Positions 1 through 10,439 of a DNA stretch of 64,000 nt are shown here, piece after piece. This DNA comes from Diphasiastrum complanatum (Eukaryota > Streptophyta > Lycopodiopsida > Lycopodiales > Lycopodiaceae), in the NCBI GenBank assembly GCA_029204225.1, contig CM055092.1:41568016-41632015 (forward strand). Direction: 5' to 3'. The notes under the pieces were generated by a model. That model was not told the origin of the DNA. It was given only the letters and a program-made list of their open reading frames with translations, and made no database searches. The translations under genes and the position numbers were made by a program. Position 1 is the stretch's first letter; each line of letters begins with the position of its first letter.

Positions 1-527
1 AAAAACCTTAACTAGCATAAACCAAAAAGCATGGGAAATGGAAATAACAAGCAATCACAACAAGAGCATAAGCAAGAGTGATTAGCAAATGAGGATGCTT
101 GAGCTCTCAAAATGATAGAGTCTCCTCCTCTCTATTAAGCATGGAAATAGAGCACAAATGGTGTCTTTTTATAAAATGGGGAAGGCCCTTGACCCAAAAT
201 CCTATTGGCTAATATCTACATTGATCCTATCCATTCATCTTGGACTCAACTTGATCCAAGGGTCCATAAAAAGTACATTGAAATTCACAAGGTTCATATG
301 AGTCCCAATTTGGACCCAACTCTAAAAAGTAATCTTCTAAGTTTAAAAATGACTTTGGGCCTCTAGTTTTATTTTAATTCAAAGGCCCAAGTCTATTTTA
401 TTATATTTACACTTAAACTTGCATGCTCATTGGGCCATGGGCTTACGTGCGCAGGATGCCATGCCCTCGCAACACATTTTATTGGTCAAATTTATTTATT
501 TACAATTTGTTGGGAATACCCCCAACA
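1..527 (-). repeat. Partial LTR, gypsy-type, minus strand
   Basis: Read on the minus strand this begins TGTTGGGGGTATTCCCAAC at 527, a normal TG start with a small terminal hairpin, and runs off the window at base 1. It carries a TATA-like TTTATAAAAAGA on the minus strand near 160-170. Its layout, and a stretch near 445-465, resemble the better-defined LTRs at 58170-58814 and 61096-61745, so it is probably a diverged relative. It could be the 3' LTR of the element whose debris lies at 580-2490, or an independent LTR. Confidence 0.5.
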
Positions 528-579
528 GGACCCACGGCCTGAAGTAGTGCCGGTCCCTCGGCACTCTATCGGTTTAGTA

Positions 580-1456
580 AAGGGTCTTCTTTGCCCGCCT
601 TTGTTGGATCAGGTAGGTCATGACGTCCTCCATGTATTGAGGCGGTCCAGTTTCTTCAAGTCCTTGGGCGTGTGAAGAGACTTGTGAACTCCTCTCATCC
701 AATCTTGGTCGACCCACGCTTGGAATCTGCGTGTCCATGGATCGCCAAGAAGGGCAGCTCGATAATACACACGAGCGGTTGGCAGCTGATCTTCGACTTT
801 GTCTGAAGGTCAAAGAATATGGGGGGGGGCTTGTCCCATTTAGTTTCTATCCCCATTAGATGCTCCAAGTCTCGGGCGTAAGTGGCTACCGCGCGGACTG
901 TTGGATCAGGACAGTTAATATAGTGATTCGTAAATGTGGTGAGAGCCCTTCTGGCATCTACATCTGTAGTCCAACCATACTCTGATGGAATGATCGGTCA
1001 ATTGAAGTTTTGGATTGTGAGCTTATCCAGAGGGGTGCCGCATTCCGCCCATTTGGATCGTTGTGTAATGGCTAAAAATGCGCGTTCACCTGTAATTGTT
1101 GCAGACTTGTCACATAGGCCCTGATGGCCACAGGGTCTCTTTCAAACAACTGCTGACGCCATTCTGGTTATGGGTGGAGGGCGGGTAATGCTTGTAGCTC
1201 CTTGCCCTTTAATGTTTGAGTTGAAAACGATATCTGCCAGTCGTCTCTTGATGACTCATGGGGATACTTTGATAGGAATTCATTTATTTTCTCCTCCATG
1301 GACTTTGGTCTTTGGAAGGCCCGGCTGGCAGATATGGTGCGCGAACCTCTGAATGATGTGACTTGTCCTTCCTCTTGGCTTTGGTTGGTACTTGCGCCTT
1401 GGCCCTGGTCTCGCGTCTCAGCACATAATCTGATACTGAAAATACAGAACAAGAAA
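580..1456 (-). pseudogene. Broken retroelement-associated reading frame
   Basis: On the minus strand this is coding-like but broken. It opens near 1456 and contains MEEKINEFLSKYPHES, then shifts frame near 1110. It continues as a frame with TVRAVATYARDLEHLMG and, after another shift near 810, KVEDQLPTARVYYRAALLG. The last block resembles KRIKDQLLVARLYFRAAMM encoded on the plus strand near 57890-57945, between the RNase H and the 3' LTR of another gypsy element. Either it is a 3' accessory domain of that family, or it is the gag of the element whose primer site and short LTR lie just upstream at 1518-1700. The family is not recognised. Confidence 0.35.
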
Positions 1457-1517
1457 ATAATTACTCTATCGGTTAGTAGAGTCTTGTACTGTGGAAGCTT
1501 ATCAAGCTATGAAAATA

Positions 1518-1529
1518 GCTCTGATACCA
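1518..1529 (-). promoter_or_regulatory. Primer binding site, initiator tRNA-Met
   Basis: The minus strand reads TGGTATCAGAGC, the classic plant retrotransposon primer site complementary to the 3' end of initiator tRNA-Met. It abuts the end of the short LTR at 1530 with no gap, which fixes that LTR's 3' boundary. Confidence 0.8.
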
Positions 1530-1700
1530 TGTCGGAGAGAGTCGTATAGCTCGTTCCGCTGCACACGAGCACTTTTTGTTCTCGTTCCTTTCTTGTTCGA
1601 GTTCGTTTCTCATTCGTGTTCATCTTACCTCTTTGAGCTTATTTTTTGTTTCTACCATATGACACCTTTTCTCAACTTGTTCATCTCCCTCTCTCCAACA
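1530..1700 (-). repeat. Very short LTR (171 bp), TRIM-like
   Basis: On the minus strand this runs from TGTTGGAGAGAG to CTCTCTCCGACA: a TG...CA LTR whose two ends are near-perfect 12-bp inverted repeats. The primer site follows immediately. The length is in the range of TRIM (terminal-repeat retrotransposon in miniature) LTRs. It starts directly after the gag zinc knuckle at about 1705-1770, so the element appears to have inserted into gag. No second copy was seen to the left, so it is a truncated insertion. Confidence 0.65.
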
Positions 1701-2490
1701 GTCCCTTGTAGGGACATTCCGCAATTCTGTGTCCTTTGCCACATCCGTAGCAGTCGTAGTTCCTTCCGCCTTGACGTTGAGTTTGAGCTGCATAGGTTCC
1801 AACATATTCATTTATGGCAGGATCCATAAATGGTTCATCTGGTCTGTACCATTGCTGCTACTCAGATTGAGGTGGTACTTGCATCTCTGGTTCCGCTGTT
1901 GTCAGGTTTACATGGGTCACTTGATGATTGACTGGCCCTGGTGGTGCAGGTAAGGCAGCTTCTTGTAGAGTAGCATACTGCTCCCATTGTTTCAGTTCTC
2001 TTTTTATGCTTCGTGGTAATCCGGTTAGAAACCACATGATCACCGCATGATCAGGAGTTAGTGCTGCACTGCACTCGGATTGTAGATGTTTGACCCGTTC
2101 AATATAGTCCTTGACCCTTGCTCATTTTCCCATCTTGACTTTACTCAGCAAGAGAAATGGGTCTTCCAGGAACTTTCTTGGTTTAAAGCGCGTAATAAGA
2201 GCCGCTTTAACCCCTTCTCAGGTGGATTTTTCTTCCTCTAATAGGTTGAAAAACCAATCCTGGGCCACTGCCAATAAGGACATGGAAAATAGCATCAGCT
2301 TTTCCGTAGGTGTCCGTTCGCCGTAGATTTCACAGGCTTGCTCGTAGATCTGGAGGAATCGGATGGGATCTGATGATCCGTCGTATTTTGGTATTTCCAT
2401 CTATGGTGCTCTCCGGACTGCTTGCAAGGGAGCGACATGTATGGGTTGGCCCATTGGATCCATTGGTGTTGGTTCTGATTCTGCCTCTTG
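1701..2490 (-). pseudogene. gag: Ty3/gypsy gag fragment with zinc knuckle
   Basis: Minus-strand gag of a gypsy element. The capsid-like part carries MEIPKYDGSSDPIRFLQIYE and, after a stop near 2125, MIMWFLTGLPRSIKRELKQ. It ends with a CCHC knuckle, CYGCGKGHRIAEC, near 1715-1755. The same protein type, with PKYNG, MWFLSGLPKRIKRELKR and QDWYYN, recurs on the minus strand at 59216-59875, so both belong to one Tat/Athila-like lineage. There are stops at about 2400 and 2125. The frame is cut at 1700 by the short LTR, and no protease or polymerase follows. Confidence 0.8.
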
Positions 2491-2639
2491 TTGCACAGTT
2501 GCTAATCTGGGAAGGTGTGGTGCTTGATTTGTTATTTTTTGTGCTATTGATCATCCCGATCTCAGATTCATCTGATGGTGGTTTCCAAAGTGGTTGGATC
2601 TTGCTTATACAATGGGATGCAGTCTGGATCTTAAGGATT

Positions 2640-3016
2640 TGATCAATTTGAGCAGTCTGAAGTGAATTTTAGGCCTCTTGTAGTGGTTTTTCCTTGATAT
2701 TTTTTTACTCTTTGCACTAATTGACCTGATATTTTGACAGTAGCTGGATCTGATGCAAATCTTTCCACTGATCTAGTCTACGAGGGTTGACTGCGCGAGG
2801 GTTCTTTAGCTATTTTTGCAAGTAAAAAACTTGATATCTCTCAAATCTCTGGGAAGTAATTCTCTCAAGGATCAGAGTAGCTGGATCTAGGTCAGATCTC
2901 ACTGTGGAATTCTCTGTGAGAGTTAACTCTCGCACTAAGTGAAAATTTCACTGTATGTGAGGGTCCAAAACCACTAATTTGGCTCCAAATCTCTATAGTA
3001 ACTCTCGCAGGATTCA
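2640..3016 (-). other. Presumed gag leader with recurring CTCTCGC word
   Basis: Non-coding DNA upstream of the minus-strand gag. From about 2785 to 3170 the word CTCTCGC or its complement GCGAGAG occurs repeatedly (near 2787, 2928, 3002, 3059, 3154), once as an inverted pair around GTTAACTC. The equivalent leader at 59876-61073 has a different recurring word. No tRNA primer site or LTR was found to the right. Confidence 0.4.
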
Positions 3017-3433
3017 TCACTGATGGAAATGGACATTTTGAATCGATTGAGAGGGTCTGCGAGAGTTCTTACTGGAAGGATTTGCTGGATCTTCAATTTT
3101 TTGTGATTTTTTAGCACTTAAATCCAATTTTCTGCTCATTGGAATCAAAGTAACTCTCGCGGGCTCTTCTGTGTCCTTATCTCTATGAGATGGAACTTCA
3201 GAATCTTCATTCAACATATTCTCCAACCTATGGATTTTTGGCATTGAGCTACCGATGCCATAACTTTTCAATCTTTCACAATAATCCAATAGACCATTTT
3301 GTGCTTTACACAGAAATAGTATGAGTTGTGTGACTGATTCAAATTTTGGATGTTGCATTGAGCTTGGATCTATTGGATATAAACTTCCATTAACCCATGA
3401 TCTTGAGAGCTGACAATGTGGATCCTTCCACAT
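3017..3433 (-). CDS. Unrecognised 138-codon reading frame
   Basis: Open on the minus strand from ATG at 3433 to a stop at 3017. The N-terminal half is hydrophobic and cysteine-containing (LILFLCKAQNGLLDYCERL). The C-terminal half is charged and Ser/Pro-rich (KKSQKIEDPANPSSKNSRRP). It overlaps the zone of repeated CTCTCGC words, which argues that it is a chance or retroelement-leader frame rather than a host gene. No domain is recognised. Confidence 0.2.
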   Translation of the reverse strand: MWKDPHCQLSRSWVNGSLYPIDPSSMQHPKFESVTQLILFLCKAQNGLLDYCERLKSYGIGSSMPKIHRLENMLNEDSEVPSHRDKDTEEPARVTLIPMSRKLDLSAKKSQKIEDPANPSSKNSRRPSQSIQNVHFHQ

Positions 3434-3927
3434 TTCTTTTAGACATTGGAGCGTATTCTATAGGAAGATCCATATGGAGATGATACTTAGACATTTTGAT
3501 AATAGATAGATCTGAAGGAAAATAAAATTGACAAACATCCTGTAAACTATTAAGATGTTAAACCACAATGATAAGTCTATGTCACAATAATAAAAAAAAT
3601 TGAACTCCAAAAGTTTGGAATAACCTTGGCACTCTTTTTAATCCAACATACTCAATGTTTCTTGCTTGATATGCAATTCAAAAGTTCACATTTATGACGC
3701 ATACCCATTTTTTGAACTGCAAAAATTTTGATTCATGTTGGCACTCATTCTAATCCAATCTATTCAAAACTTCTTGGCTGATATTCAGTTCAATCGTTCT
3801 ATTCTGATGTTTATGCGATGAGTAGACGAGGAAATTTTGTTTTGTAAATTTTTAGATGAAATAAAAGATATGATTTGCATTTACAAAAGAGGTGATGTTA
3901 GTAAATAGTAGCACATTAGCCAACATA
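3434..3927. other. AT-rich spacer, nothing recognised
   Basis: No coding pattern, terminal repeat or RNA gene was seen. A TTGGCACTCnTTnTAATCCAA phrase appears twice (near 3628 and 3739), suggesting a small local duplication. Confidence 0.3.
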
Positions 3928-4021
3928 ACAGGTCTTAAGTCCAGACCTCATGCGTTGTGACTGCCTGGCTTCTAGTTAAATACAGGTCTTAAGTCCAGAC
4001 CTCATGCGTTGTGACTGCCTG
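3928..4021. repeat. Tandem duplication of a 40-bp block
   Basis: A 40-bp block beginning ACAGGTCTTAAGTCCAGACC occurs at 3928-3967 and again at 3982-4021, 54 bp apart, with essentially no differences. Each copy starts with a short inverted repeat (GGTCT...AGACC). The near identity suggests a recent local duplication. Confidence 0.9.
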
Positions 4022-5014
4022 ACTTCGTTAACTACACTTGTTACTAGTGGGGTTAAGTCACCAGAGCTATGTAGGCAGACCAAAAATTCAATCGGAGTTT
4101 TAAATTCTAACAATTTTCTCTCTCCTATGTGGCATTCCTTAGAAGGCCCTTTTGGATTTTGGATTTTTTCTAATGATCTTCGAATCGTCATAACCATTAT
4201 AGAACTAAGAGTCAGTTTTCAAGCACGTGGTTACTACTACAATAGACTTGTGCTCTCCACATCACCTAACTTGTGATTTTTTACTTTCTGAATCAATTAG
4301 TTGTCTTATTGCATTCAAGATGATGTTAGTGTGCATGCTATGCTTTCTCTATCGTTCAATCTGACCACTTTTAATAGATTTGTCTGAACTCTTTGACTTA
4401 TGTTTCCACAACAAACACTCAGTCGACTTTGTGTTTGTAATACATGATTACCTCTATTGGTTTTGACGACTTTGAAGTCAGAATAAGGCAAATCAGTCAA
4501 GTCTTTGAGCTCAACACTCTAATTTGAACTGATTGGCGTAGTACATGCACTGAGTCAAAATTCATGGTGAGGCTTACCTTTATTTTACACTCTCATACTT
4601 GATTTTTTTTCCAAAAAAAAGTAGGGGTGCATGGATTATGCTAAGCCTCACTTGGTAGGCACTATAGCCTATAAAGTCCCAAGGAATAACAATCTTTGCA
4701 AACTCTAAGGCACTTCAAGAATGGAGTTAATGTGAGATTCTACATTTTGAGTCATTTTGGCAGATATTATCTAAAAAAACATAGCTTGATAAACTTGTAG
4801 ACATCACCAACTAAACAAATTTGCAACTTAAAGAAAAATGTCACACTTATTTTTTACACCAACATAAAGAATAACACTTCTAATAAGTGCTTCTAAGAGA
4901 CCATGCATGTCAAAGGAACCATTGGCATAGTACCTCATAAAAATTTGTCTAATGAAATATCTTTACCCTATTTTTTAATATGAGCATGTTGTTTATTGTT
5001 CCCAATTTAAGACA
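4022..5014. other. AT-rich spacer
   Basis: Short open stretches exist on both strands but none shows a domain or codon pattern that can be defended. No LTR ends, primer sites or tRNAs were seen. Confidence 0.3.
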
Positions 5015-5670
5015 TGTTTTCTTTCTAATTTTAGGATTGTTTGGTTGAGTTTTATACCAACTAGTTGTAAGACTTGTTGTTCTAAGGAGGAATGCCAAAA
5101 GCTTGAAATAGGCTCGAGGGGCTCATGCATGGAGTATGGAGTCTCCATAGAGGTATATCACTCACTCAATCTAAAATTTTTGAAGTTCCACCTAAATTAG
5201 TTTCAAAATACTTGTGTGTAAAATGGTGCATGAAATTTTTAAGTTGATAGATTGCTAGTTGATTTAAGAAATACCTCCTTTGCTTGCTTCTTTAGCTTCA
5301 TACTTTGGGATGAATGTACACAAATCATATAACAAATGTTTTTTGCTATTACCTTTGCACAAGATCTTTAACATGTAATCCAATCCAATGTCAAACAACT
5401 AAATCTAAATCAACAATGGTACACTTCTTATAATAAACAGTGTTTTTCAATAACCTACAATAAACAACAAAAAGCTCTCAATTATATAATTTTATTATTG
5501 TGGTCATCTTGCTTTAGAAAGTTTGTAAAATCTATTGATTTGAACATTTCAGATAGTGTTGTCTCTTCAAGCACATTAATGTAATATGCATAGCGCCTCT
5601 CAAGGAATATAACTTGCGGACTAGTCTTGTTGTATTTAGAGCTTATCTCACAAACTTATCAATCAAATAA
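5015..5670 (+). repeat. Dispersed repeat, inverted partner at 39.1-39.8 kb
   Basis: This stretch matches the reverse complement of 39140-39805 with many small changes. Shared phrases include GTGGTCATCTTGCT near 5500 (complement near 39280) and ATGCATAGCGCCTC near 5587 (complement near 39188), and both flanks align in the same order. It is non-coding. It may be an old non-autonomous transposon or an LTR fragment; no terminal inverted repeats were recognised. Confidence 0.75.
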
Positions 5671-6840
5671 CAATACAAATCTATCTCAAATAGATCACAT
5701 ATAGTATTCATGGCGCAATTGTAATTACCCAATCTTTATTCAACTTCTAAACATAAATTTGGACTTAAATGTACATAGAAATCTACATCTAGACTTGGCC
5801 TAAACCATATATGTATATGTAGATCAAAACATAATCTCAATCTACGCTACCTAGGACATAAATGTTAGACATAATTAACACTACTCAGGACATAATCTTA
5901 ATGTATGCTACCTGAATGCAAACCCTAGCTAGGACTAGATTCTAGATATTGTTTGTGGATCCAAATATAAATCAAGGCCTACTCCAAACTCACCCTAAAC
6001 CTAAACCTAGTAGTAGCCCAAACTGACAATATGTAGCTCAAACTAAATCCTAAACTTAAAAAATAAGGATGTAATGTGGAATCATAAATGTAAACCTAAA
6101 CATATACATAAACCTACAAAAGACTCAACCTCAGACCATATATGTAGATGTAAACATAATTTCAAAACTAAACGGACACTACATATACCTAAACATAAAT
6201 CTAAAATTGAATTAATTAAGTTTAAAATAGGTTGATATAAGAAAGAAAAAACTGTGAATTGAAGCAATGACTTAGGATCTAGAAAGCTTACTTAGTCTAG
6301 TTTTACAAGCTATTGTAACGAACCTACGTATTTTAGGAACCTTATAAAATTTCCATGCACAACACAAAAAATGCACACCTACATGCAAACCTAAACTTTA
6401 ACATACACCTGCCTTTTGCATTTATCCACATACGAAATGGCAGAACATCTAAAAAACTTATGATGAAGAAATTCCTCATGAAAATTGCAAAAACACAAAT
6501 GGTATTCGAGCACCTAACATAAGAGACCAATACAAAGAACAACTACATTTAGTGGTGTTTCCAATGGTTTTACAGAAGAATGTTAAAGTACAGTAATGGA
6601 GATAAGGAAAGTTTGAGTCTATAGTTTTCTCCTCGCATATTCGAACAATTTGCATAAATACATGGATATTCAAAGTAGAGCAAGGTTGATCAACTCACCA
6701 TTGACATCAAGTGGAAAAAGTCAAAAGACTTGTATATATACAATAAATTATCAAAACAAGACAAAGAGAATATGGTGCGTGAATCAGAGTTCATTTGTGA
6801 ACTCCATTGTATCATATTTTCTAACTCCTTAGAGTTAGAA

Positions 6841-6843
<3 letters not shown>
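5671..6843. other. AT-rich spacer, nothing recognised
   Basis: Low-complexity sequence with recurring AACCTAAAC and ATGTAGATGTAAACAT type words between 5800 and 6200. No gene, terminal repeat or RNA gene was seen. Confidence 0.3.

Positions 6844-6921
<78 letters not shown>
6844..6921. repeat. (GA)n microsatellite
   Basis: Uninterrupted GA dinucleotide run of about 39 units. Arg-Glu or Leu-Ser translations across it are artefacts. Confidence 0.99.
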
Positions 6922-6925
<4 letters not shown>

Positions 6926-7109
6926 TTTATTAACGTCTTTTCCATGCCAAAGGCGTATAAGATGAACAAGTACATCAATTAAATTGGACACAAGACGGAT
7001 CAGTGTCGTCAAAGTAGGAAAAACTAACTGACTAACTAGGAAGAGAGTCATATAGCCAAGATTATATGGTACGTAGACCATTTACATGTTCAACTAGACA
7101 TCTCTTCAT

Positions 7110-7426
7110 TTCTCTATCTCAAATTCTATCTTAGAATTATTATTAGCTATAGGCTTTCGATCTCCCAGTCTGATAATACCATCACAATAGATAAGTCGTT
7201 TGCCAGTTGATAGAGCTTCTTGTCTTGCCTTCTTACGTACTTGAACTTGGATGAAGGTAAGATCTTCGTCTAGGTAGATTTTGGTTTACCGCAATTTGAA
7301 TCTCTTCCCAAGAACTTCACGCCGGTGGGACACAGATGTGAAGCGGGTGACAAGAGTATCCAGGTCCTTCTTAGGTCGACAGACAGTTTCCATTCCTTTG
7401 CTATGTTCTTGAAGATAGCACTTGAC
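7110..7426 (-). pseudogene. Unassigned coding-like fragment
   Basis: The minus strand carries a short coding-like peptide with LDEDLTFIQVQVRKKARQ followed by a GKR...R.G pattern. Motifs of that form are seen in nucleic-acid-binding proteins of some non-LTR retrotransposons, but the match is too short for assignment. It is flanked by the copia protease fragment at 7427. Confidence 0.2.
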
Positions 7427-7940
7427 TCATGTACTAAGTAAGTTCTTGGTAATAGATGGAATGAACAAAACATCATCTAAATTAACATTCCTATTTGTAG
7501 AAAGAGAAATAGGAATTGTGCCAATCCCTTTGATTGCACACTCACCATCATTGGTTGTGTAGATCACCCTCTTGTCATCTCCATATGCCAACAAAGAAGT
7601 GGAGTACTCTTTGTGAAAAGTCATGTGTGAACTTGCTCCACTATCAATCCACCATGGATCTAGATCTCCATCATTATGAAAACATCACAAAAGCATCATC
7701 ATTTGTGTTTTGAACATCCAATCCATCCTTATCAAGAGTTAGGTTACCTTGCTTGTCTCCTTGATCTCTCTTCTTCTTGTAGCACTCACTCGCAAAGTGC
7801 CCTTTGATGACACAATAGAAGCACTTTAGCTTTGACCTATCTTTCCTTTTGTCATTTGAAGAAGCCTCCCCTTTATCTTTCCCTTTAGACCACTTGCTTT
7901 TGCTTTTGCCCTTGAATTTGCCCTTGATAAACATAGCCTC
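7427..7940 (-). pseudogene. gag-pr: Ty1/copia gag zinc knuckle and protease fragment
   Basis: On the minus strand a Lys-rich gag tail (7934 down to 7674) contains the CCHC knuckle CFYCVIKGHFASEC. Then comes the protease-side block with SGASSHMTFHKEYS and the downstream NVNLDDVLFIPSITKNLLS. Spacing matches the intact copy at 27430-27840 on the plus strand, but residues differ, so this is a related copia subfamily. Both sides are truncated, and the upstream edge at about 7940 abuts a plus-strand polymerase fragment. Confidence 0.85.
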
Positions 7941-7944
7941 TTCT

Positions 7945-9058
7945 GTGTGTTTCTTGAAGAAGAGCCTTTATGGGCTCAAACAAGCACCTAAAGCATGGTA
8001 CTCTAGGCTAAACTCTTTTCTCATTTCCATCAATTTTGTAATGAGTGCTTATGATCCATCATTGTACATAAAATTTCATGATGGCAAGATCATTATTCTT
8101 GTTTTGTATGTAGATGACATTATCTTGAGTGGTAATGATCTAGATGGAATTAGAGATGTAAAAATTGCTTTGGCAAAGAGTTTAAGATGGTAGATCTCGG
8201 CCTATTAAGCTTCATTCTTGGAATAGAGGTTACTAGAGGATGTGATTTTAGCTTTATTTGTCAATCTAAATATGCTACATCCATCCTAGATAGGTTTGGA
8301 ATGAATAATTGTAAAGGCATTGAGACACCAATGGAGCAACATGTAAAAGCATCTACTGATGGTGATGAAGCATCCTTTGAGGACATCACATTATAAAGAA
8401 GGCTTATTGGCTCCTTGATTTATTTAACTATAACTAGCCCTGATTTTAGTTTAGTGTTGGAAAGTTAAGCCAATTCATGCAAAGTCCTCTAGTTTCACAT
8501 TGGAAGATGGCCAAAAGAGTTCTTAGATACATTTCATCTACTAAGAATTTTGGCATTTTGTATAGAGGGACTAATCTTGGCTTAAGAGCCTATAGTGACT
8601 CAGATTTTGCAAGTGACAAAGTGGATAGAAGATCAACAAGTGCTTTTTCCACCTTTCTATGTGATGGAGTAGTATCATGGCTTTCCAAAAAGCAAGATAC
8701 CATCTCCTTATCTTCCACAGAATCTGAGTACAAGGCCTTGACATCAACATGCAAGGAGGTCTTGTGGCTCAAAAGGCTGTTGGTGGATCTTCATGTCATG
8801 GAGGAGGAGATCTCTATCATCTATTGTGACAACCAATCAGCCCAATCACTTGCCATGCAAGGAGCAAACACATCGAGATTGCTCATCATTTTGTGAGGGA
8901 AAAAGTGCAAGCCAAAGAGATCAAGCTCCAACATGTGTTATCATCAAATTCCTTGACTGATTTGTTTACTGAATCTTTACCTAAAAATTCATTTTTTAAG
9001 CTTAGATATTCAATTGGATAAAAGTATTGTTGTTTCCAAGGCTAGATTTGAGGAGGAG
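7945..9058 (+). pseudogene. pol: Ty1/copia reverse transcriptase-RNase H fragment
   Basis: Plus-strand polymerase 3' half, very close to the copy at 29490-30627. It starts abruptly at FLKKSLYGLKQAP, keeps the catalytic LVLYVDDIILSGND, and shifts frame near 8180. A stop lies near 8395 and another shift near 8455. It continues with RNase H landmarks DSDFASDKVDRRSTSAF and IIYCDNQSAQSLA. After about 8855 it is frameshifted again. A purine tract (GAGGAGGAG) ends it at the LTR. The 5' half is missing. Confidence 0.93.
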
Positions 9059-9396
9059 TGTGAAAAATTGCCTACATTGGCAAATCTAGCCATGTAGAAT
9101 ATTGTATATTTTGTCAATATTTTTTGTTAGTCACTTGAATGGCCATAGTGCCACTTGTAAATCCACACCTAAGGTAGGTTACTACAAGTCAAGAAGAGTG
9201 GTTGTGTCCATTTGGTAGTGATTCCTACTTTGTAGGATCTAGACCTTGATTTATGAATTTGTACCTACCATGCACCTACCAAGCATGACTCTTGGATCTA
9301 GGCTAGGGTTTTCACATTAGGGCAAGAAAGTTGAGTCTACTTCCTTGTTACATGCTAGATTTTCACCTAACTTTGCAAAGGAAGTGTCTTTTATTC
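9059..9396 (+). repeat. Truncated copia 3' LTR
   Basis: Begins TGTGAAAAATTGCCTACATT, as in the LTRs at 25393 and 30628, and follows them for about 338 bp. It stops after GGAAGTGTCTTTTA, where minus-strand gypsy integrase begins. The remaining half of the LTR is absent. Confidence 0.92.
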
Positions 9397-10140
9397 TGTC
9401 TGACCAATCATCTCAAGATGATCAGAAGAACTTAAGATCAAAGTTGTCTCTAGTTTAGCAAAGACGGCCGACCAAAAGTGACCATCACTTCGTAATTTGT
9501 AAAGTCTAAACAGACGCTCAACAAATATTTGAGCTAAATCAGAAGCCTTCATGGTGGTCTTTATTGGAATAAACGTAGCCAATTTGGTGAGACGGTTGAC
9601 CACAACCCAAATTGCATCAGACTATTTATTTGTCCACGGTAACCCAACCACAAAATCCATGGATATAGTATCCCATCTCTTATCATGGGTATCCAATGGA
9701 TGCAACAATCCATTGGCCTTATGGTGTTTGGCCTTATTCAACTAGCATTGGTCACACTTGACCACATAGGATTCTACAAAGGGCTTGAGTTTTGGCCAAT
9801 AAAAGTACCTTTGTACCAAATCCAATGTACAATGTATGTTGGGATGTCCTGCGCATGGTGAGTCATGACATTCATAAAGAATTATATTCTTAACAACATC
9901 CACATCAGGCACACAAGCCTTTCCTTTTCTGAACAAAAGTCGAGATAAGTCATCAACACCCTTTTTATCTTTCCCCCACAACTGTTCACCATGTACATCA
10001 GTCTCGCTTGACGAGGCTACTAGAACCCTATTCCAGATTGGTCCAAAATGTGGGTCTTTCTCATAAAGACCTCTCAGGGAGAAATAAAAGTCTATACTGA
10101 TCTTAGTGAAGAAAAGTTCGTTCACTTCACCAATTCGACT
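9395..10140 (-). pseudogene. int: Ty3/gypsy integrase fragment
   Basis: On the minus strand an HHCC zinc-binding domain (CHDSPCAGHPNIHC, then KCDQC) spans about 9742-9890. The core follows with TISMDFVVGLPW and, after a stop near 9625, VNRLTKLATFIPIKTT. A truncated end reads SSSDHLEMIGQTE at 9395. It resembles the chromovirus integrase at 43940-44455. The second catalytic Asp block is deleted: FRLYKLRSDGHFW joins regions normally separated by the SDRDSKF motif. Confidence 0.88.
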
Positions 10141-10413
10141 AAATGCATCAGCAACATCTTCAGAATCTTGTATAGTTGTGTATTGTGTTTGATAAGTCCT
10201 ATTTAGGAAGTAATTTATGTACCACCACATTGCATCTGCATTTGATGCATTCAATGCTTCAGGATACCATTGTATGACATTTTTTTGTAATTCGGTTATT
10301 GATATTTGAGAATTTGTAATGTATAGAAATGTAATGAGTGCATCGTTGTTATATGGAAACATTGTTACAAAGTCTTTCGGAACATGATCACATATGAATT
10401 GTATGGTATTCAT
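10141..10413 (-). CDS. Unrecognised N-terminal stretch in frame with integrase
   Basis: A 223-codon minus-strand frame runs from ATG at 10413 to 9742. Its last part is gypsy integrase. The N-terminal roughly 85 residues (KDFVTMFPYNNDALITFLYI..., aromatic and Asn-rich) match no retroelement domain I know. It may come from a different gene joined by a deletion. The junction lies near VADAFSRIGEVNEL, which itself looks like the usual ADALSR segment before integrase. Confidence 0.3.
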
Positions 10414-10439
10414 AATGCAATTGCTTTTACAAAGTTAAG

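Noticed and set aside
1291-1829. Overlapping plus-strand frames at 1298-1549 and 1491-1829
   Set aside because: They run antisense to the retroelement coding remnant and across the short LTR and primer site.
6730-7081. Reading frames through the GA tract (Arg-Glu or Leu-Ser repeats)
   Set aside because: They are translations of a dinucleotide repeat and have no coding support.
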